Of a stretch of 64,000 bases of DNA, positions 53,581 through 63,981 are shown in pieces. The notes below the pieces were generated by a model. That model saw nothing but the letters and a program-made list of their open reading frames with translations, was not told the DNA's origin and did not search any database. The DNA is from CAZCJU01 sp964562175 (GTDB lineage Bacteria > Bacillota > Clostridia > Oscillospirales > CAG-272). The number at the start of each line of letters is the position of its first letter. Positions within the stretch are counted from its first letter, which is position 1. Position numbers and translations under genes: made by a program. The stretch spans positions 44,832 through 108,831 of the forward strand of contig CAZLRV010000003.1 in assembly GCA_964562175.1 (NCBI GenBank). Reading direction: 5' to 3'.

Positions 53581-54328
53581 ATATGCCCTGATAACGGGTG
53601 CCTCCTCCGGTATCGGTCGGCAAATAGCTTTTAAGCTTATAAAAAAGGGCTACAATCTTATTGTCTGTGCAAGACGCGGAGAGCGGCTTGAGGAGATAAA
53701 AAGTGAGGGCAAGCGTTGCGGCGTTACGGTCATTCCCTTTTCCGTCGATCTTTCCTGCCCGAAGAACTGCGTATTGCTGAACAGATTTTTTTCGGGCGTT
53801 AATATAACCATGGTGGTAAATTCCGCGGGCTTCGGTATCTACGGCGACTTTGATAAAACTCCCATAAGAAAGGAGCTTGAGATGATAAGTCTCAACGCAA
53901 CGGGAGCCGCACTTATAACACGACTGTTTGCCAAGACCATGCACACGGGCATAATACTCAATGTTTGCTCAGCCGCCGCATTTGCCGCCGAGCCTCTTAT
54001 GGCATCCTACGCCGCATCAAAGGCGTATTTGTACAGCTACAGCCGTGCGGTCAATTACGAGCTGAAAAAGCAAGGCAAGAATGTAAGAGTAGTGCTTCTC
54101 TGCCCCGGTGCGGTAAGCACGGAATTTGACAGTGTAGCCGGTGTTGCCGAGCCACTACCCGGACTTTCAGCCGAGCGGTGCGCACAAATTGCGCTTCGTG
54201 ACGTTTTTCGCGGCAAGGAGCTTATAATACCCACCTTGAAGATCAAAGCGGGATATCTGCTTTCCAGAATATTGCCCGAGCCTGTGACGACGGCGGCACA
54301 GTACAAAATTCAGAGCTTCAAAAAATAA
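53570..54328 (+). CDS. Classical short-chain dehydrogenase/reductase
   Basis: This 252-residue SDR has the nucleotide loop TGASSGIGRQIAFKL at residues 9-23, VNSAGFGIYGDF, and the catalytic YAASKAY in its central part. Arg residues after the second strand (CARRGERL) suggest NADP(H) preference. It uses an unknown hydroxy or keto substrate. It lies in the same transcript as the glycolipid glycosyltransferase, with an 11-bp overlap, and is followed by a terminator. Confidence 0.88.
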   Translation: MNNEYALITGASSGIGRQIAFKLIKKGYNLIVCARRGERLEEIKSEGKRCGVTVIPFSVDLSCPKNCVLLNRFFSGVNITMVVNSAGFGIYGDFDKTPIRKELEMISLNATGAALITRLFAKTMHTGIILNVCSAAAFAAEPLMASYAASKAYLYSYSRAVNYELKKQGKNVRVVLLCPGAVSTEFDSVAGVAEPLPGLSAERCAQIALRDVFRGKELIIPTLKIKAGYLLSRILPEPVTTAAQYKIQSFKK

Positions 54329-54335
54329 GACAAAG

Positions 54336-54373
54336 CCGTCCGCACTTAATAAATGCGGACGGAATTTTATTTT
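54336..54373 (+). terminator. Terminator of the holB-ricT-SDR operon
   Basis: CCGTCCGCA and TGCGGACGG form a 9-bp stem (54336-54344 with 54354-54362) with a 9-nt loop, followed by AATTTTATTTTT. It overlaps the tail of the convergent EamA gene. Confidence 0.85.
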
Positions 54374-55248
54374 TCGCAAAGGTAAGCGGAGACAAGTATC
54401 AAAAGCATACCGAGTGCGGTAAAGAGGTCAAGCCCCTCACCGAGTATGAGTGCGGAGAGCAGGACGGCGCATATCGGGTCTATGTAGCCGCATATTGCCG
54501 CCGTTTGTGTTTTTATTCGTCCGACGGAGGCAAAATAAAGTGTGTATGCCACACCGGTATGCACTATTCCGACTATAACGAGTAGAATAATGCTTTTAGT
54601 GTCAAACACGGGCTTGCTGTCCGAGGCGGTAAACAGCACATAAGGCAACAGCACAACGGAGGATGTAAGCAGCTGGGTCACGCTTTTGCTTGACGAGGAA
54701 ACATCCTTCAGCTTTTTGTTGAAAATGATAAGCCCCGCATAGAACACTGCGGCAAGCAGACCCAAAAGCACGCCGGTGAGCCGTCCGCTTTTCTCGGTAT
54801 CATTAAGCACACCGGATATCAAGAGCATTCCGAGCAGTGAAAAAAACACACACAAAAGCTTTTTCGCACCGAGCCGTTCCTTGAAAAACAGGGGTGAGGT
54901 CAAAACGACAATGGCGGGGGCGAGATAATAGCACAGCGTTGCCACGGCAACGGTGGTATAATTATATGCCTCAAACAAAAATACCCAATTTATACCGAGA
55001 CAAGCTCCGGAGAGTGCAAGCGGCAATATATTCTTTTTTATTTCTTTTATATCGGGCTTGCGTTTTGACGCAAGTGCGATGAGCAATATAAACACGCCAC
55101 CTATGAGCGAGCGGCAGAGTGCAACGACAGAGGATGAATATACAATATATTTTTTAAAAATGCCGACCGAGCCGAATATGAGCATAGATATGATATACAT
55201 GGCTCCGGTGCCGATATCGGCTTTTTTATCGTGATTCTTTTCTTCCAT
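54367..55248 (-). CDS. EamA/DMT-family transporter
   Basis: This 293-residue inner-membrane protein has ten predicted helices in two EamA repeats (GTGAMYIISMLIFGSVGIFKK, then later AVFYAGLIIFNK as the second repeat start) and the ICGYIDPICAVLLSALILGE helix. DMT proteins export or import metabolites such as amino acids; the substrate is not readable. The ATG follows GAGGTGG and has a strong promoter of its own. It is a single-gene unit between two convergent or divergent operons. Confidence 0.92.
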   Translation of the reverse strand: MEEKNHDKKADIGTGAMYIISMLIFGSVGIFKKYIVYSSSVVALCRSLIGGVFILLIALASKRKPDIKEIKKNILPLALSGACLGINWVFLFEAYNYTTVAVATLCYYLAPAIVVLTSPLFFKERLGAKKLLCVFFSLLGMLLISGVLNDTEKSGRLTGVLLGLLAAVFYAGLIIFNKKLKDVSSSSKSVTQLLTSSVVLLPYVLFTASDSKPVFDTKSIILLVIVGIVHTGVAYTLYFASVGRIKTQTAAICGYIDPICAVLLSALILGEGLDLFTALGMLLILVSAYLCEK

Positions 55249-55265
55249 TTTACCACCTCACATTG

Positions 55266-55294
55266 ATTATATCACATCGGTTTTCATATGTCAA
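55266..55294 (-). promoter_or_regulatory. Promoter of the EamA transporter gene
   Basis: On the minus strand perfect TTGACA (55294-55289) and TATAAT (55271-55266) are 17 bp apart. Confidence 0.85.
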
Positions 55295-55347
55295 CTCCGC
55301 AAGAGTGTTAAAAATTGTATTTTTTCAATTTTTTTCGTCAATACCCC

Positions 55348-55376
55348 TTGACAAATTCCGCTTTTTTCGCTATAAT
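55348..55376 (+). promoter_or_regulatory. Promoter of the pyrC-carAB-pyrKDFE operon
   Basis: Perfect TTGACA (55348-55353) and TATAAT (55371-55376) are 17 bp apart. The leader of about 25-30 nt ends in AAAGGAGG. It is too short for a PyrR-type attenuator. Confidence 0.92.
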
Positions 55377-55406
55377 TATAAAGATAGGAAAAAGGAGGCG
55401 TTACTA

Positions 55407-56612
55407 ATGTCGGTGAACGTTTACAAAAAAGGTTCGTTTCATAGCTGTACGGAGCCTTATTCCCTTTTTTCATCCGTTAATGAGGAAATATTTTCCGTTT
55501 TCAAAAAAGATAACATTATCGTCATTCCGGGGCTTGTTGATTTGCACGTGCATCTCAGGCAACCCGGTTTTTCTTATAAAGAGACGATAGCGACCGGAAG
55601 TGCCGCCGCACGCCGCATGGGCTATACCACGCTGTGTGCGATGCCGAATCTTTCCCCACCCCCCGATACGTGCGATAATATCCGCCTTGAGCTTGATATC
55701 ATAAAGTGCGATGCGAAGATCAACGTAATACCGTATTCGCGGATAACTCACCCCGACGGCACGCTTGTTGATTTTGAGCGGATGAGGGAATACACAAATA
55801 TTTTTTCCGATGACGGACGTGGCGTGCAATCGGAGGATACAATGTATCATGCGATGCTCGCCTGTAAAAAAGCGGGCGGCATAATTGCCGCACATTGTGA
55901 GGATGAGAGCTTGCTTTTCGGCGGTTATATTCACGACGGTGATTACGCACGCAAGCACGGGCATAAGGGCATATCCTCAGAGAGCGAGTATGGGCAGATC
56001 GAGCGTGACCTGCGCCTTGTTGAAAAAACGGGCTGTCGTTATCATGTGTGTCATATATCAACTCGTCAGAGTGTTGAGCTTATCAGGCAAGCAAAGAAAA
56101 AGGGATTGCCGGTAAGCTGTGAGACGGCACCGCATTATCTGCTTTTATGCGACGAGGATATGAGGGAGGACGGACGCTTTAAGATGAATCCCCCGCTTCG
56201 CTCCCGTACCGATATGCAGGCTTTGATCGAGGGCTGTATCGACGGCACGATAGATGTTATCGCAACAGACCACGCACCTCATTCGGCAGAAGAAAAATCA
56301 AAGGGACTTTCGGGCAGTCTTATGGGTATAGTCGGGCTTGAAACGGCATTCCCACTGCTCTACACATATTTGGTCAAGAAAAATATTATATCCCTGCAAA
56401 GGCTCGTTGAGCTTATGTGTCAAGCACCCCGTCGCATATTCAATATCGACGACGGCGGGCTGTGCGTTTATTCGCTCGACGATGAGTATAATATTGATTC
56501 AAATAAATTTTTATCCATGGGAAAAGCCACACCGTTTGACGGGTGGCGTGTCTGCGGTAAAAATCTTCTCACCGCAGTGAAAGGAGATATCATATGGCAA
56601 GAAGAAAAATAA
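55407..56612 (+). CDS. pyrC: Dihydroorotase PyrC
   Basis: PyrC cyclises carbamoyl-aspartate to dihydroorotate. The 401-residue protein has DLHVHLRQPGFSYKET with the metal His pair near residues 46-48, MPNLSPPPDT, IAAHCEDE and DVIATDHAPHS. Of several in-frame starts I chose ATG 55407, which has AAAGGAGG at good spacing; the longer frame to 55263 would cross the promoter. Its last 19 bp overlap carA. This is the class I long form used in Firmicutes. Confidence 0.93.
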   Translation: MSVNVYKKGSFHSCTEPYSLFSSVNEEIFSVFKKDNIIVIPGLVDLHVHLRQPGFSYKETIATGSAAARRMGYTTLCAMPNLSPPPDTCDNIRLELDIIKCDAKINVIPYSRITHPDGTLVDFERMREYTNIFSDDGRGVQSEDTMYHAMLACKKAGGIIAAHCEDESLLFGGYIHDGDYARKHGHKGISSESEYGQIERDLRLVEKTGCRYHVCHISTRQSVELIRQAKKKGLPVSCETAPHYLLLCDEDMREDGRFKMNPPLRSRTDMQALIEGCIDGTIDVIATDHAPHSAEEKSKGLSGSLMGIVGLETAFPLLYTYLVKKNIISLQRLVELMCQAPRRIFNIDDGGLCVYSLDDEYNIDSNKFLSMGKATPFDGWRVCGKNLLTAVKGDIIWQEEK

Positions 56613-57664
56613 TTCTCGAAAACGGCATGGAATTTTACGGCGAGGGCTTCGGAGCAAGACGCGATGCTGTGTGTGAGCTGGTTTTCAACACCTCCATGGT
56701 CGGCTATCAGGAGATAATTTCAGACCCCTCCTACACCGGACTTGCGGTAGTCATGACATATCCTCTGATAGGAAACTACGGTATCACCGATGAGGATAAC
56801 GAGGCAAAGCTTCCGACTATAGGCGGTCTTATAGTAAGGGAATACAACGACACACCAAGCAACTTCAGATATACGAAAACGCTTTCGGAGATAATGGAGG
56901 ATCACGACATTCCCGGTATCTGTGAGGTAGATACGAGAATGCTCACCAGGATCATAAGAAACAACGTAAGCTTAAAGGCGATGATAACGGATATCGGAAC
57001 ACCGCTTGAGGAGGGCGTTGCTCACCTCGGCGAGTACAAGCTTCCCACAGACTCCGTCGCACGTGTAAGCTGTCGTAAGAAATGGTACAGCAGAACGCCC
57101 AACCCGAAGTACAATATAGTTGCCGTCGATTGCGGAATCAAGCACAGCATTATAAAGCGACTCAACGAACGTGCCTGCAATGTGACCGTTGTACCGTACA
57201 ACACGACCTCGGACGAGATAGAGGCACTTCGTCCCGACGGACTTTTCATATCCAACGGCCCCGGCGACCCGAAGAACGTACCCGAGGTAATATCGCTTGT
57301 CAAATATTTCAGAGGCAAGCTGCCCATTTTCGGTATCGGTCTGGGTCATTGTCTGATATGCCTCGCCTGCGGCGGTGAGACATACAAATTGAAATTCGGT
57401 CACTTCGGTGAGAACCATCCGATGAGAAATACGGCAAACGGCAGACTTGAGGCGGGTAGTCAATCGCATCTGTACGCCGTATGCGAGGATTCGCTCAAGA
57501 GCACGGGACTTGACGTTATCTATAAAAATGTTTTGGACGGCACCGTAGAGGGCTGCAGCTGTGTTGCTGACAAGCTTCTCACCGCACAATTTCATCCGGA
57601 GGGCGCACCCGGACCGCAGGACAGCCTGTACCTGTTCGATGATTTTATCAAAATGCTGAAATAA
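56594..57664 (+). CDS. carA: Carbamoyl-phosphate synthase small subunit CarA, lacking the catalytic cysteine
   Basis: This 356-residue CarA homologue has the small-subunit N-terminal domain and a class I amidotransferase domain from about residue 175 ([26 protein letters not shown]). The nucleophile elbow, normally GICLGHQ, reads GIGLGHC: residue 249 is Gly and residue 253 is Cys. The codon at 57338-57340 is GGT. The rest of the triad region is kept, [12 protein letters not shown] with His and Glu. The glutaminase step should therefore fail, so the synthetase may use ammonia, while CarA still supports CarB. Overlaps pyrC by 19 bp; carB starts 13 bp later. Confidence 0.93.
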   Translation: MARRKIILENGMEFYGEGFGARRDAVCELVFNTSMVGYQEIISDPSYTGLAVVMTYPLIGNYGITDEDNEAKLPTIGGLIVREYNDTPSNFRYTKTLSEIMEDHDIPGICEVDTRMLTRIIRNNVSLKAMITDIGTPLEEGVAHLGEYKLPTDSVARVSCRKKWYSRTPNPKYNIVAVDCGIKHSIIKRLNERACNVTVVPYNTTSDEIEALRPDGLFISNGPGDPKNVPEVISLVKYFRGKLPIFGIGLGHCLICLACGGETYKLKFGHFGENHPMRNTANGRLEAGSQSHLYAVCEDSLKSTGLDVIYKNVLDGTVEGCSCVADKLLTAQFHPEGAPGPQDSLYLFDDFIKMLK

Positions 57665-57677
57665 GGAGATAATTATT

Positions 57678-60600
57678 ATGCCTAAGCGTAAAGATATAAA
57701 GAAAATAATGGTCATAGGCTCCGGCCCTATCGTTATAGGTCAGGCTGCCGAATTTGACTACGCCGGCACGCAGGCGTGCATAGCTCTGCGTGAGGAGGGC
57801 TATAAGGTAATACTCGTAAACTCCAACCCCGCAACCATCATGACGGACACGACGATGGCTGACAAGGTCTACATGGAGCCTCTGACGCTTGAATACATAG
57901 CGAAGATACTCCGTTATGAGCGTCCCGACGCCATCGTTCCCGGTATCGGCGGTCAAACGGGACTCAACCTTGCCATGCAGCTTTACAAAAAGGGCGTACT
58001 TGAGGAATGCGGCACGGAGCTTTTGGGTACATCCTATGAGAGCATCGAGGCGGCTGAGGACAGAGAGAAATTCAAGGAGCTGTGTGAGAGGATAGGCGAG
58101 CCGGTGCTTCCCTCGGAAATAGCGCATACCGTTGAGGAAGGAATTAAGGCGGCAGAGGATATCGGTTATCCCGTCGTGCTTCGTCCCGCGTTTACGCTCG
58201 GCGGTACGGGCGGCGGCTTTGCCGACAACGAGGAGGAGCTGTGCGAGATAATGAAAAACGCACTTGAGCTATCCCCCGTCGGTCAGGTGCTTGTGGAAAA
58301 GAGCATAAAGGGCTATAAAGAAATAGAATTTGAGGTAATGCGTGACTCAAACGACACGGCTATAACCATATGCGATATGGAAAACATAGACCCCGTAGGT
58401 ATACACACGGGTGACTCCATAGTCGTTGCACCCTGTCAGACGCTTACGAACAAAGAGGTTCAGCTTTTGCGTGACAGCGCATTGAAGATCATACGTGCAT
58501 TGAAAATAGAGGGCGGCTGTAACGTACAGTTTGCACTCGATCCGCATTCTTTTGAGTACTATCTAATTGAGGTAAATCCCAGAGTTTCACGTTCATCGGC
58601 ACTTGCCTCCAAGGCGAGCGGCTACCCCATAGCGAGAGTTACGGCAAAAATAGCCGTAGGTATGCATCTTGACGAAATAATGCTTTCAAATGTACCCGCT
58701 TGCTTCGAGCCGAGCCTTGACTATATCGTAACAAAGGTGGCTCGCTTCCCGTTCGACAAGTTCTCGGACGCATCGAATAAGCTTTCAACGCAGATGAAAG
58801 CAACGGGCGAGGTAATGAGCATCGGCAGAACCGTTGAGGAAAGCTTGCTTAAAGCCGTTCGTTCGCTTGAAACGGGCGTATGCCACATTTATTCGCCGAA
58901 GTTCGACAATATGACAACGGAGGAGCTTTTGGAATATGTCGCCGACGGCCGTGACGACAGACTTTATGCCATAGCCCAGCTTATCAGAAACAAGGTAGAC
59001 CTCGGAATCATATACAACATAGTTAAGATCGATATGTTCTTCCTTGAGAAGATAAAGAACATAACCGACATTGAGGAAACGATAAAGGCAAAGAAATTCG
59101 ACGCTAAGACTTTGCGTCGTGCTAAACGAATCGGCATTTCGGATAAGTATATAGCAAGTCTTTGGGGCTGTGACGAGTGCGATATCTTCTCCATGAGAAA
59201 AGAAAACAAGATAATGCCCGTATACAAGATGATAGACACGTGTGCGGCGGAGTTTGACAGCTACGTTCCCTATCTTTATTCGACATACGAGCTTGAAAAC
59301 GAGAGCGTAGTATCGGACGAAAAGAAGATAATCGTTTTAGGCTCAGGACCTATACGTATCGGACAGGGCGTTGAATTCGACTATTCGACGGTTCATGCAG
59401 TTAAGACTATCAAGAACAACGGCTGGCAGGCGATAATCATAAACAACAATCCCGAAACCGTATCGACGGATTACACCACCTCCGACAAGCTCTATTTTGA
59501 GCCGCTTACCGTCGAGGATGTAATGAACGTCATAGAGCTTGAAAAACCGATGGGCGTTATAGCATCGCTCGGCGGTCAGACGGCGATCAATCTTGCCCTG
59601 CCGCTCCAAAAGCTCGGTGTTAAGCTGATAGGCACAGGCGTGGAGGCAATAGAGCGTGCCGAAAACCGTGACAAGTTCGAAAAGATAATGGAAGAGCTTA
59701 ACATACCTCAACCCAAGGGCGTAGCCGTAACCAATATTGAGGACGGCGTTACCGTTGCCGAGCAAATAGGCTATCCCGTTCTTGTTCGTCCCAGCTACGT
59801 TTTGGGCGGTCGTGCAATGCAGATAGTCGCAAACGAGGCATCGCTCAGAAAATATCTCAAAAACGCCGTTGCGATAGACGAAAAACAGCCCGTTTTGGTC
59901 GATAAATACATATTCGGTAAAGAGCTTGAGGTAGATGCGATATGTGACGGCAAGGACGTATTCATACCCGGAATAATGGAACACGTAGAGAGAACGGGCA
60001 TACACTCCGGTGACAGTATAAGCGTTTATCCTACATTCTCCGTATCGCAAAAGGCAAAGGACACAATAATAGATTACACCGTAAGGCTCGGTATGGGTAT
60101 CGGTATAATAGGTCTTTACAACATTCAGTTTATCGTTGACAAAAACGAGGATGTTTACGTAATTGAGGTAAACCCCCGTTCTTCACGTACAGTACCTTTC
60201 CTTTCAAAAGCCACCGGCTACAGCATGGGCGATATCGCAACGCTTGTAATACTCGGCAAATCGCTTAAGGAGCAGGGTATAAACGAGGTATATCCCAAGG
60301 AGAAAAACAGATGGTACGTTAAAGCTCCCGCATTCTCGTTCTCAAAGATAAGAGGACTTGATGCATATCTCTCCCCCGAAATGAAATCGACGGGTGAGGC
60401 GATAGGCTATGACAAGACCTTGACACGTGCCTTGTATAAAGCACTTCAATCCTCCGGAATGCACGTGGCAAACTACGGAACAATACTCGTTACGATTGCG
60501 GACGAGGATAAAGAAGAAGCTCTGCCCCTCATACGCCGCTTCTACAATCTCGGCTTCAACATTGAAGCTACGGAGGGTACGGCTAACTTCTTAAAAACTC

Positions 60601-60860
60601 ACGGAATCAGAACGAGAATGAAGAAAAAGCTCTCGGCAGGCTCAAGCGAGATACTCGACTCAATACGCAAGGGTCATGTAAATTACGTTATCAGCACACA
60701 CGACATAAATGCCGCATCGGCTCAAAGCGACGGCTTCCTCATTCGCCGTTGCGCCGTTGAAAACAATGTTACCATGTTCACCTCTCTCGATACCGTAAGA
60801 GTATTGCTCGATGTTCTTGAGGAAATAACCATAACGGTATCGACGATAGATGCGGAATGA
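57678..60860 (+). CDS. carB: Carbamoyl-phosphate synthase large subunit CarB
   Basis: This 1060-residue subunit makes carbamoyl phosphate from bicarbonate, ammonia and two ATP. It has the usual two halves, each opening with an ATP-grasp block ([20 protein letters not shown] at residues 12-31, and [20 protein letters not shown] from about residue 555), and a C-terminal regulatory domain ([17 protein letters not shown]). Motifs such as [19 protein letters not shown] and [17 protein letters not shown] are intact. Length is standard. It pairs with the unusual CarA just upstream and overlaps pyrK by 4 bp. Confidence 0.97.
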   Translation: MPKRKDIKKIMVIGSGPIVIGQAAEFDYAGTQACIALREEGYKVILVNSNPATIMTDTTMADKVYMEPLTLEYIAKILRYERPDAIVPGIGGQTGLNLAMQLYKKGVLEECGTELLGTSYESIEAAEDREKFKELCERIGEPVLPSEIAHTVEEGIKAAEDIGYPVVLRPAFTLGGTGGGFADNEEELCEIMKNALELSPVGQVLVEKSIKGYKEIEFEVMRDSNDTAITICDMENIDPVGIHTGDSIVVAPCQTLTNKEVQLLRDSALKIIRALKIEGGCNVQFALDPHSFEYYLIEVNPRVSRSSALASKASGYPIARVTAKIAVGMHLDEIMLSNVPACFEPSLDYIVTKVARFPFDKFSDASNKLSTQMKATGEVMSIGRTVEESLLKAVRSLETGVCHIYSPKFDNMTTEELLEYVADGRDDRLYAIAQLIRNKVDLGIIYNIVKIDMFFLEKIKNITDIEETIKAKKFDAKTLRRAKRIGISDKYIASLWGCDECDIFSMRKENKIMPVYKMIDTCAAEFDSYVPYLYSTYELENESVVSDEKKIIVLGSGPIRIGQGVEFDYSTVHAVKTIKNNGWQAIIINNNPETVSTDYTTSDKLYFEPLTVEDVMNVIELEKPMGVIASLGGQTAINLALPLQKLGVKLIGTGVEAIERAENRDKFEKIMEELNIPQPKGVAVTNIEDGVTVAEQIGYPVLVRPSYVLGGRAMQIVANEASLRKYLKNAVAIDEKQPVLVDKYIFGKELEVDAICDGKDVFIPGIMEHVERTGIHSGDSISVYPTFSVSQKAKDTIIDYTVRLGMGIGIIGLYNIQFIVDKNEDVYVIEVNPRSSRTVPFLSKATGYSMGDIATLVILGKSLKEQGINEVYPKEKNRWYVKAPAFSFSKIRGLDAYLSPEMKSTGEAIGYDKTLTRALYKALQSSGMHVANYGTILVTIADEDKEEALPLIRRFYNLGFNIEATEGTANFLKTHGIRTRMKKKLSAGSSEILDSIRKGHVNYVISTHDINAASAQSDGFLIRRCAVENNVTMFTSLDTVRVLLDVLEEITITVSTIDAE

Positions 60861-61585
60861 TCATGCTGTTTGAAATTATAGAAAACAAAAGCATTGCCCC
60901 CGATGTGTTCAAAATGGTGCTTACGGGTGAGGTAAGCACCATAAGCGCCCCCGGGCAATTCGTGAATATTTCACTTGACGGCAAATTTTTACGCCGTCCG
61001 ATATCAATATGCGATGCGCAAGACGGTAAGCTCACGCTCATTTACAAGGTAGTGGGCGACGGCACAAGGCAGATGAGTCAAATGGCTCCCTCTGCCTCGC
61101 TGGACATTCTTTTACCGCTCGGCAACGGCTACGATATAAGCAAGGACTTTACCTCTCCCCTGCTTATCGGCGGCGGTGTCGGAACTCCGCCCATGTATAT
61201 GCTTGCACGGGAGCTTGTCAAAAAAGGTTACGAGCCGAGCGTAATACTCGGCTTTAATACTAAAGACGAAGTCTTTTACGAGGATGAATTTGCCTCACTC
61301 ACGAGCAAGGTATATGTCACCACCTGCGACGGCTCATACGGCATAAAAGGCTTTGTGACCGATGCCATGCCTAAAATAGATTTTGATTATACGTTCTGCT
61401 GCGGTCCTCTGCCCATGCTCAAGGCTGTATTCAATGCTTGCAGCTGTGACGGACAATATTCGTTTGAGGAACGCATGGGATGTGGCTTCGGGGCTTGCAT
61501 GGGTTGCTCCTGCAAAACAATTACGGGATATAAGAGAATATGCAAGGACGGTCCCGTGCTTATGCGAGGTGAAATATTATGGTAG
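60857..61585 (+). CDS. pyrK: Dihydroorotate dehydrogenase electron-transfer subunit PyrK
   Basis: This 242-residue FAD and 2Fe-2S protein passes electrons from dihydroorotate, via PyrD, to NAD. It has the FAD region [20 protein letters not shown], the nucleotide segment [19 protein letters not shown], and the C-terminal cluster Cys residues in [14 protein letters not shown] and RICKDGP. It overlaps carB and pyrD by a few bases. ATG 60863 is an alternative start. Confidence 0.95.
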   Translation: MIMLFEIIENKSIAPDVFKMVLTGEVSTISAPGQFVNISLDGKFLRRPISICDAQDGKLTLIYKVVGDGTRQMSQMAPSASLDILLPLGNGYDISKDFTSPLLIGGGVGTPPMYMLARELVKKGYEPSVILGFNTKDEVFYEDEFASLTSKVYVTTCDGSYGIKGFVTDAMPKIDFDYTFCCGPLPMLKAVFNACSCDGQYSFEERMGCGFGACMGCSCKTITGYKRICKDGPVLMRGEILW

Positions 61586-62493
61586 ATCTTTCCGTTGGTC
61601 TGTCATCGCTGTCACTTGACAATCCGATAATACCCGCATCGGGCACCTTCGGCTACGGTCGTGAGCATTCGGAATACTATGATATAAATATTCTCGGTTC
61701 ACTCTCCTTCAAGGGAACGACAAAGGAACCGAGGTTCGGCAATCCCACCCCGCGTATTGCGGAATGCCCGTCCGGTATGATAAATGCCGTCGGACTTCAA
61801 AACCCCGGAGTTGACCATGTTATAAAATACGAGCTTGAGGAAATGAAAACGTATTTCTCAAAGCCCGTTATAGCAAATATCGGCGGTTTTTCGGTAGATG
61901 AATTTGTATATTGCGCAGCTCTGCTCGATGAATGCGAAAATGTGGGAATACTTGAAATAAATATTTCCTGCCCCAATGTTCATGCCGGCGGCGTGAATTT
62001 CGGAACCGACGCAAAAAGTGCCGCCGAGGTCACCTCCGCAGTAAAAAAAGCGGTCAAAAAGCCCGTTTTTGTAAAGCTGACGCCAAATGTTACCGATATC
62101 GTATCAATAGCCAAGGCAACCGAGGCTGCGGGAGCCGACGGCTTGACGCTTATAAATACGCTCTACGGTATGCGGATAGATATTCGCCGCCGCCGTCCCG
62201 TTATCGCAAACAAATTCGGCGGTGTATCGGGCGGTGCCGTATTTCCCGTTGCGTTGCGGATGATATATCAAGTATACGAGCAGGTAAGCATACCGATAAT
62301 GGGCTGTGGCGGCGTAAGTCGTGCCGAGGACGTTATCGAAATGATGCTTGCCGGAGCAAGTGCCGTTCAGGTCGGTGCGGCAAATCTTACAGACCCGTAT
62401 GCCTGCCGTAACATTATAAACGACTTAACACCGCTGTGTGAAAAGCTTAAAATAGATAAAATATCCGATATTATAGGAGGAGGTCATATATGA
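61579..62493 (+). CDS. pyrD: Dihydroorotate dehydrogenase class 1B catalytic subunit PyrD
   Basis: This 304-residue FMN enzyme oxidises dihydroorotate to orotate. It has NPIIPASGTFGYGREH, GMINAVGLQNPGVD, the catalytic Cys in NISCPNVHAGG, FVKLTPNVTDI, NKFGGVSGGAVFPVALRM and GCGGVSRAEDVIEM. The Cys catalytic base and the PyrK partner mark class 1B, an NAD-linked form. It overlaps pyrK by 7 bp and pyrF by 4 bp. Confidence 0.96.
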   Translation: MVDLSVGLSSLSLDNPIIPASGTFGYGREHSEYYDINILGSLSFKGTTKEPRFGNPTPRIAECPSGMINAVGLQNPGVDHVIKYELEEMKTYFSKPVIANIGGFSVDEFVYCAALLDECENVGILEINISCPNVHAGGVNFGTDAKSAAEVTSAVKKAVKKPVFVKLTPNVTDIVSIAKATEAAGADGLTLINTLYGMRIDIRRRRPVIANKFGGVSGGAVFPVALRMIYQVYEQVSIPIMGCGGVSRAEDVIEMMLAGASAVQVGAANLTDPYACRNIINDLTPLCEKLKIDKISDIIGGGHI

Positions 62494-63200
62494 AGCGTGA
62501 TGTTATAATAGCTTGCGATTTTGACGGACTTGAAAAGACCGAGCAGTTTATATCACTTTTTGACGGCTACACCCCTTATTTTAAGGTAGGAATGGAGCTT
62601 TACTACTCTGCAGGTGCGGAAATAGTTTACAGAATGAAAAATCGCGGCTTTAAAGTCTTTTTAGACCTTAAGCTCCACGATATACCCAACACGGTAAAAA
62701 AATCCATGGCGGTTTTAGCTCGTCTCGGTGTGGATATATGCAATCTTCACGCCGCCGGCGGCTCGGAAATGATGAAATACGCACTTGACGGACTGTCATG
62801 CGTTCCAAGCCGTCCGCTCTGCATTGCGGTCACTCAGCTTACCTCAACGAGCGAGGAACGAATGAGACGGGAGCTTTTGATAGACAGACCGCTTGATGAG
62901 GTGGTTATGTCATATGCGCGCACTGCCGCAGATGCGGGGCTTGACGGCGTTGTATGCTCACCTCTTGAGGCAAGAGCCGTTAAAAACGTATGCGGTGAAT
63001 CGTTTCTTACAGTAACCCCGGGTATAAGATTTGCCGGCGGTGAGGTCGGCGATCAGGTCAGAATAACAACACCGGAAAAGGCTCGCACACTCGGCTCGGA
63101 TTATATAGTTGTCGGCAGGCCGATAACTACAGCCCCCGATCCGCTTGAGGCTTATATTAAATGCCGTAATGAATTTTTAGGAGAAACAAATAATGGATAA
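62490..63200 (+). CDS. pyrF: Orotidine 5'-phosphate decarboxylase PyrF
   Basis: This 236-residue TIM-barrel enzyme removes CO2 from OMP to give UMP. It has IIACDFDGLEKTEQFI at the N-terminus, VFLDLKLHDIPNTVKKS with the catalytic Lys and Asp, LTSTSEERMRRELLI and VTPGIRF, with the phosphate motif IVVGRPITTAPDP. It is the standard short form. It overlaps pyrE by 8 bp. Confidence 0.96.
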   Translation: MKRDVIIACDFDGLEKTEQFISLFDGYTPYFKVGMELYYSAGAEIVYRMKNRGFKVFLDLKLHDIPNTVKKSMAVLARLGVDICNLHAAGGSEMMKYALDGLSCVPSRPLCIAVTQLTSTSEERMRRELLIDRPLDEVVMSYARTAADAGLDGVVCSPLEARAVKNVCGESFLTVTPGIRFAGGEVGDQVRITTPEKARTLGSDYIVVGRPITTAPDPLEAYIKCRNEFLGETNNG

Positions 63201-63822
63201 GAATATATCACGTGATCTGCTTTCGATAGGTGCGGTTTTTCTTCGCCCCGAACAGCCCTTCACTTGGGCATCGGGTATAAGAAGCCCTATTTACTGTGAC
63301 AACAGACTTATATTGACCGCTCCCGAAGTGCGTACACGAGTTGAAACGGCTCTTTGCGAGTCTATCAAAAAGAATTTCCCCGAGTGCGAGCTGCTTATGG
63401 GAACAAGCACTGCGGGCATCGCACATGCGGCGATAGTCGGTCATATGCTTGGCCTGCCCATGGGCTACGTTCGCTCCGGTGCAAAAGACCACGGTCGCGG
63501 AAATCAAATCGAGGGCAAGCTGAAGCCGGGTGATCGTGTAGTCGTTGTTGAGGATCTCATATCGACCGGCGGCAGCGTTATAGAGGTAGTCAAAGTCCTG
63601 CGTGATGCAGGTGCCGATGTGCTTGGTGTTGTCAGCATATTTACCTACGGAATGACAAAGGGTCTGAGAAGACTTGCCGAGAATGATGTGAAAAACATTT
63701 CCCTTACCGACTTTGACACAACTGTCGAGGTAGCCGCTGAAATGGGTTATATTCCCTCAGAGGTCATATCAAGACTTATCCAATTCAGAAACGACCCTAC
63801 AGATGAAAGCTGGATGAAATAA
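63193..63822 (+). CDS. pyrE: Orotate phosphoribosyltransferase PyrE
   Basis: PyrE joins orotate and PRPP to make OMP. The 209-residue protein has WASGIRSPIYCDNRL, the catalytic loop GYVRSGAKDHGRGNQIEG, and the PRPP motif VVVVEDLISTGGSV at about residues 115-128. The last gene of the operon, it is followed by a terminator 6 bp after the stop. Confidence 0.96.
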   Translation: MDKNISRDLLSIGAVFLRPEQPFTWASGIRSPIYCDNRLILTAPEVRTRVETALCESIKKNFPECELLMGTSTAGIAHAAIVGHMLGLPMGYVRSGAKDHGRGNQIEGKLKPGDRVVVVEDLISTGGSVIEVVKVLRDAGADVLGVVSIFTYGMTKGLRRLAENDVKNISLTDFDTTVEVAAEMGYIPSEVISRLIQFRNDPTDESWMK

Positions 63823-63828
63823 ACTTTT

Positions 63829-63861
63829 TCCCGAATGCTTCGACATTCGGGAGCTTTTATT
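63829..63861 (+). terminator. Terminator of the pyrimidine operon
   Basis: TCCCGAATG (63829-63837) and CATTCGGGA (63844-63852) form a 9-bp stem with a 6-nt loop, followed by GCTTTTATTT. Confidence 0.85.
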
Positions 63862-63880
63862 TCTTACTAATGTTAATTTA

Positions 63881-63981
63881 CACAAATCACTGCTTAACAA
63901 TTTGTGCATAATAACGATTTTATCACGCATTTGCAATGTTTACATGCAGTTCATGATTACACTGCGGATATGTAGTATAAT
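63881..63981 (+). promoter_or_regulatory. Possible regulatory region of the next gene (beyond the window)
   Basis: An inverted repeat CACAAAT-N12-ATTTGTG at 63881-63906 and a TATAAT at 63976-63981 lie in the last 120 bases. No good -35 is seen at 17 bp. The gene they would serve is outside the window. Confidence 0.35.

Noticed and set aside
55263..55406. Longer PyrC start and a PyrR-type attenuator in its leader
   Set aside because: The extended frame crosses the promoter, and the true leader of about 30 nt is too short to hold an attenuator.
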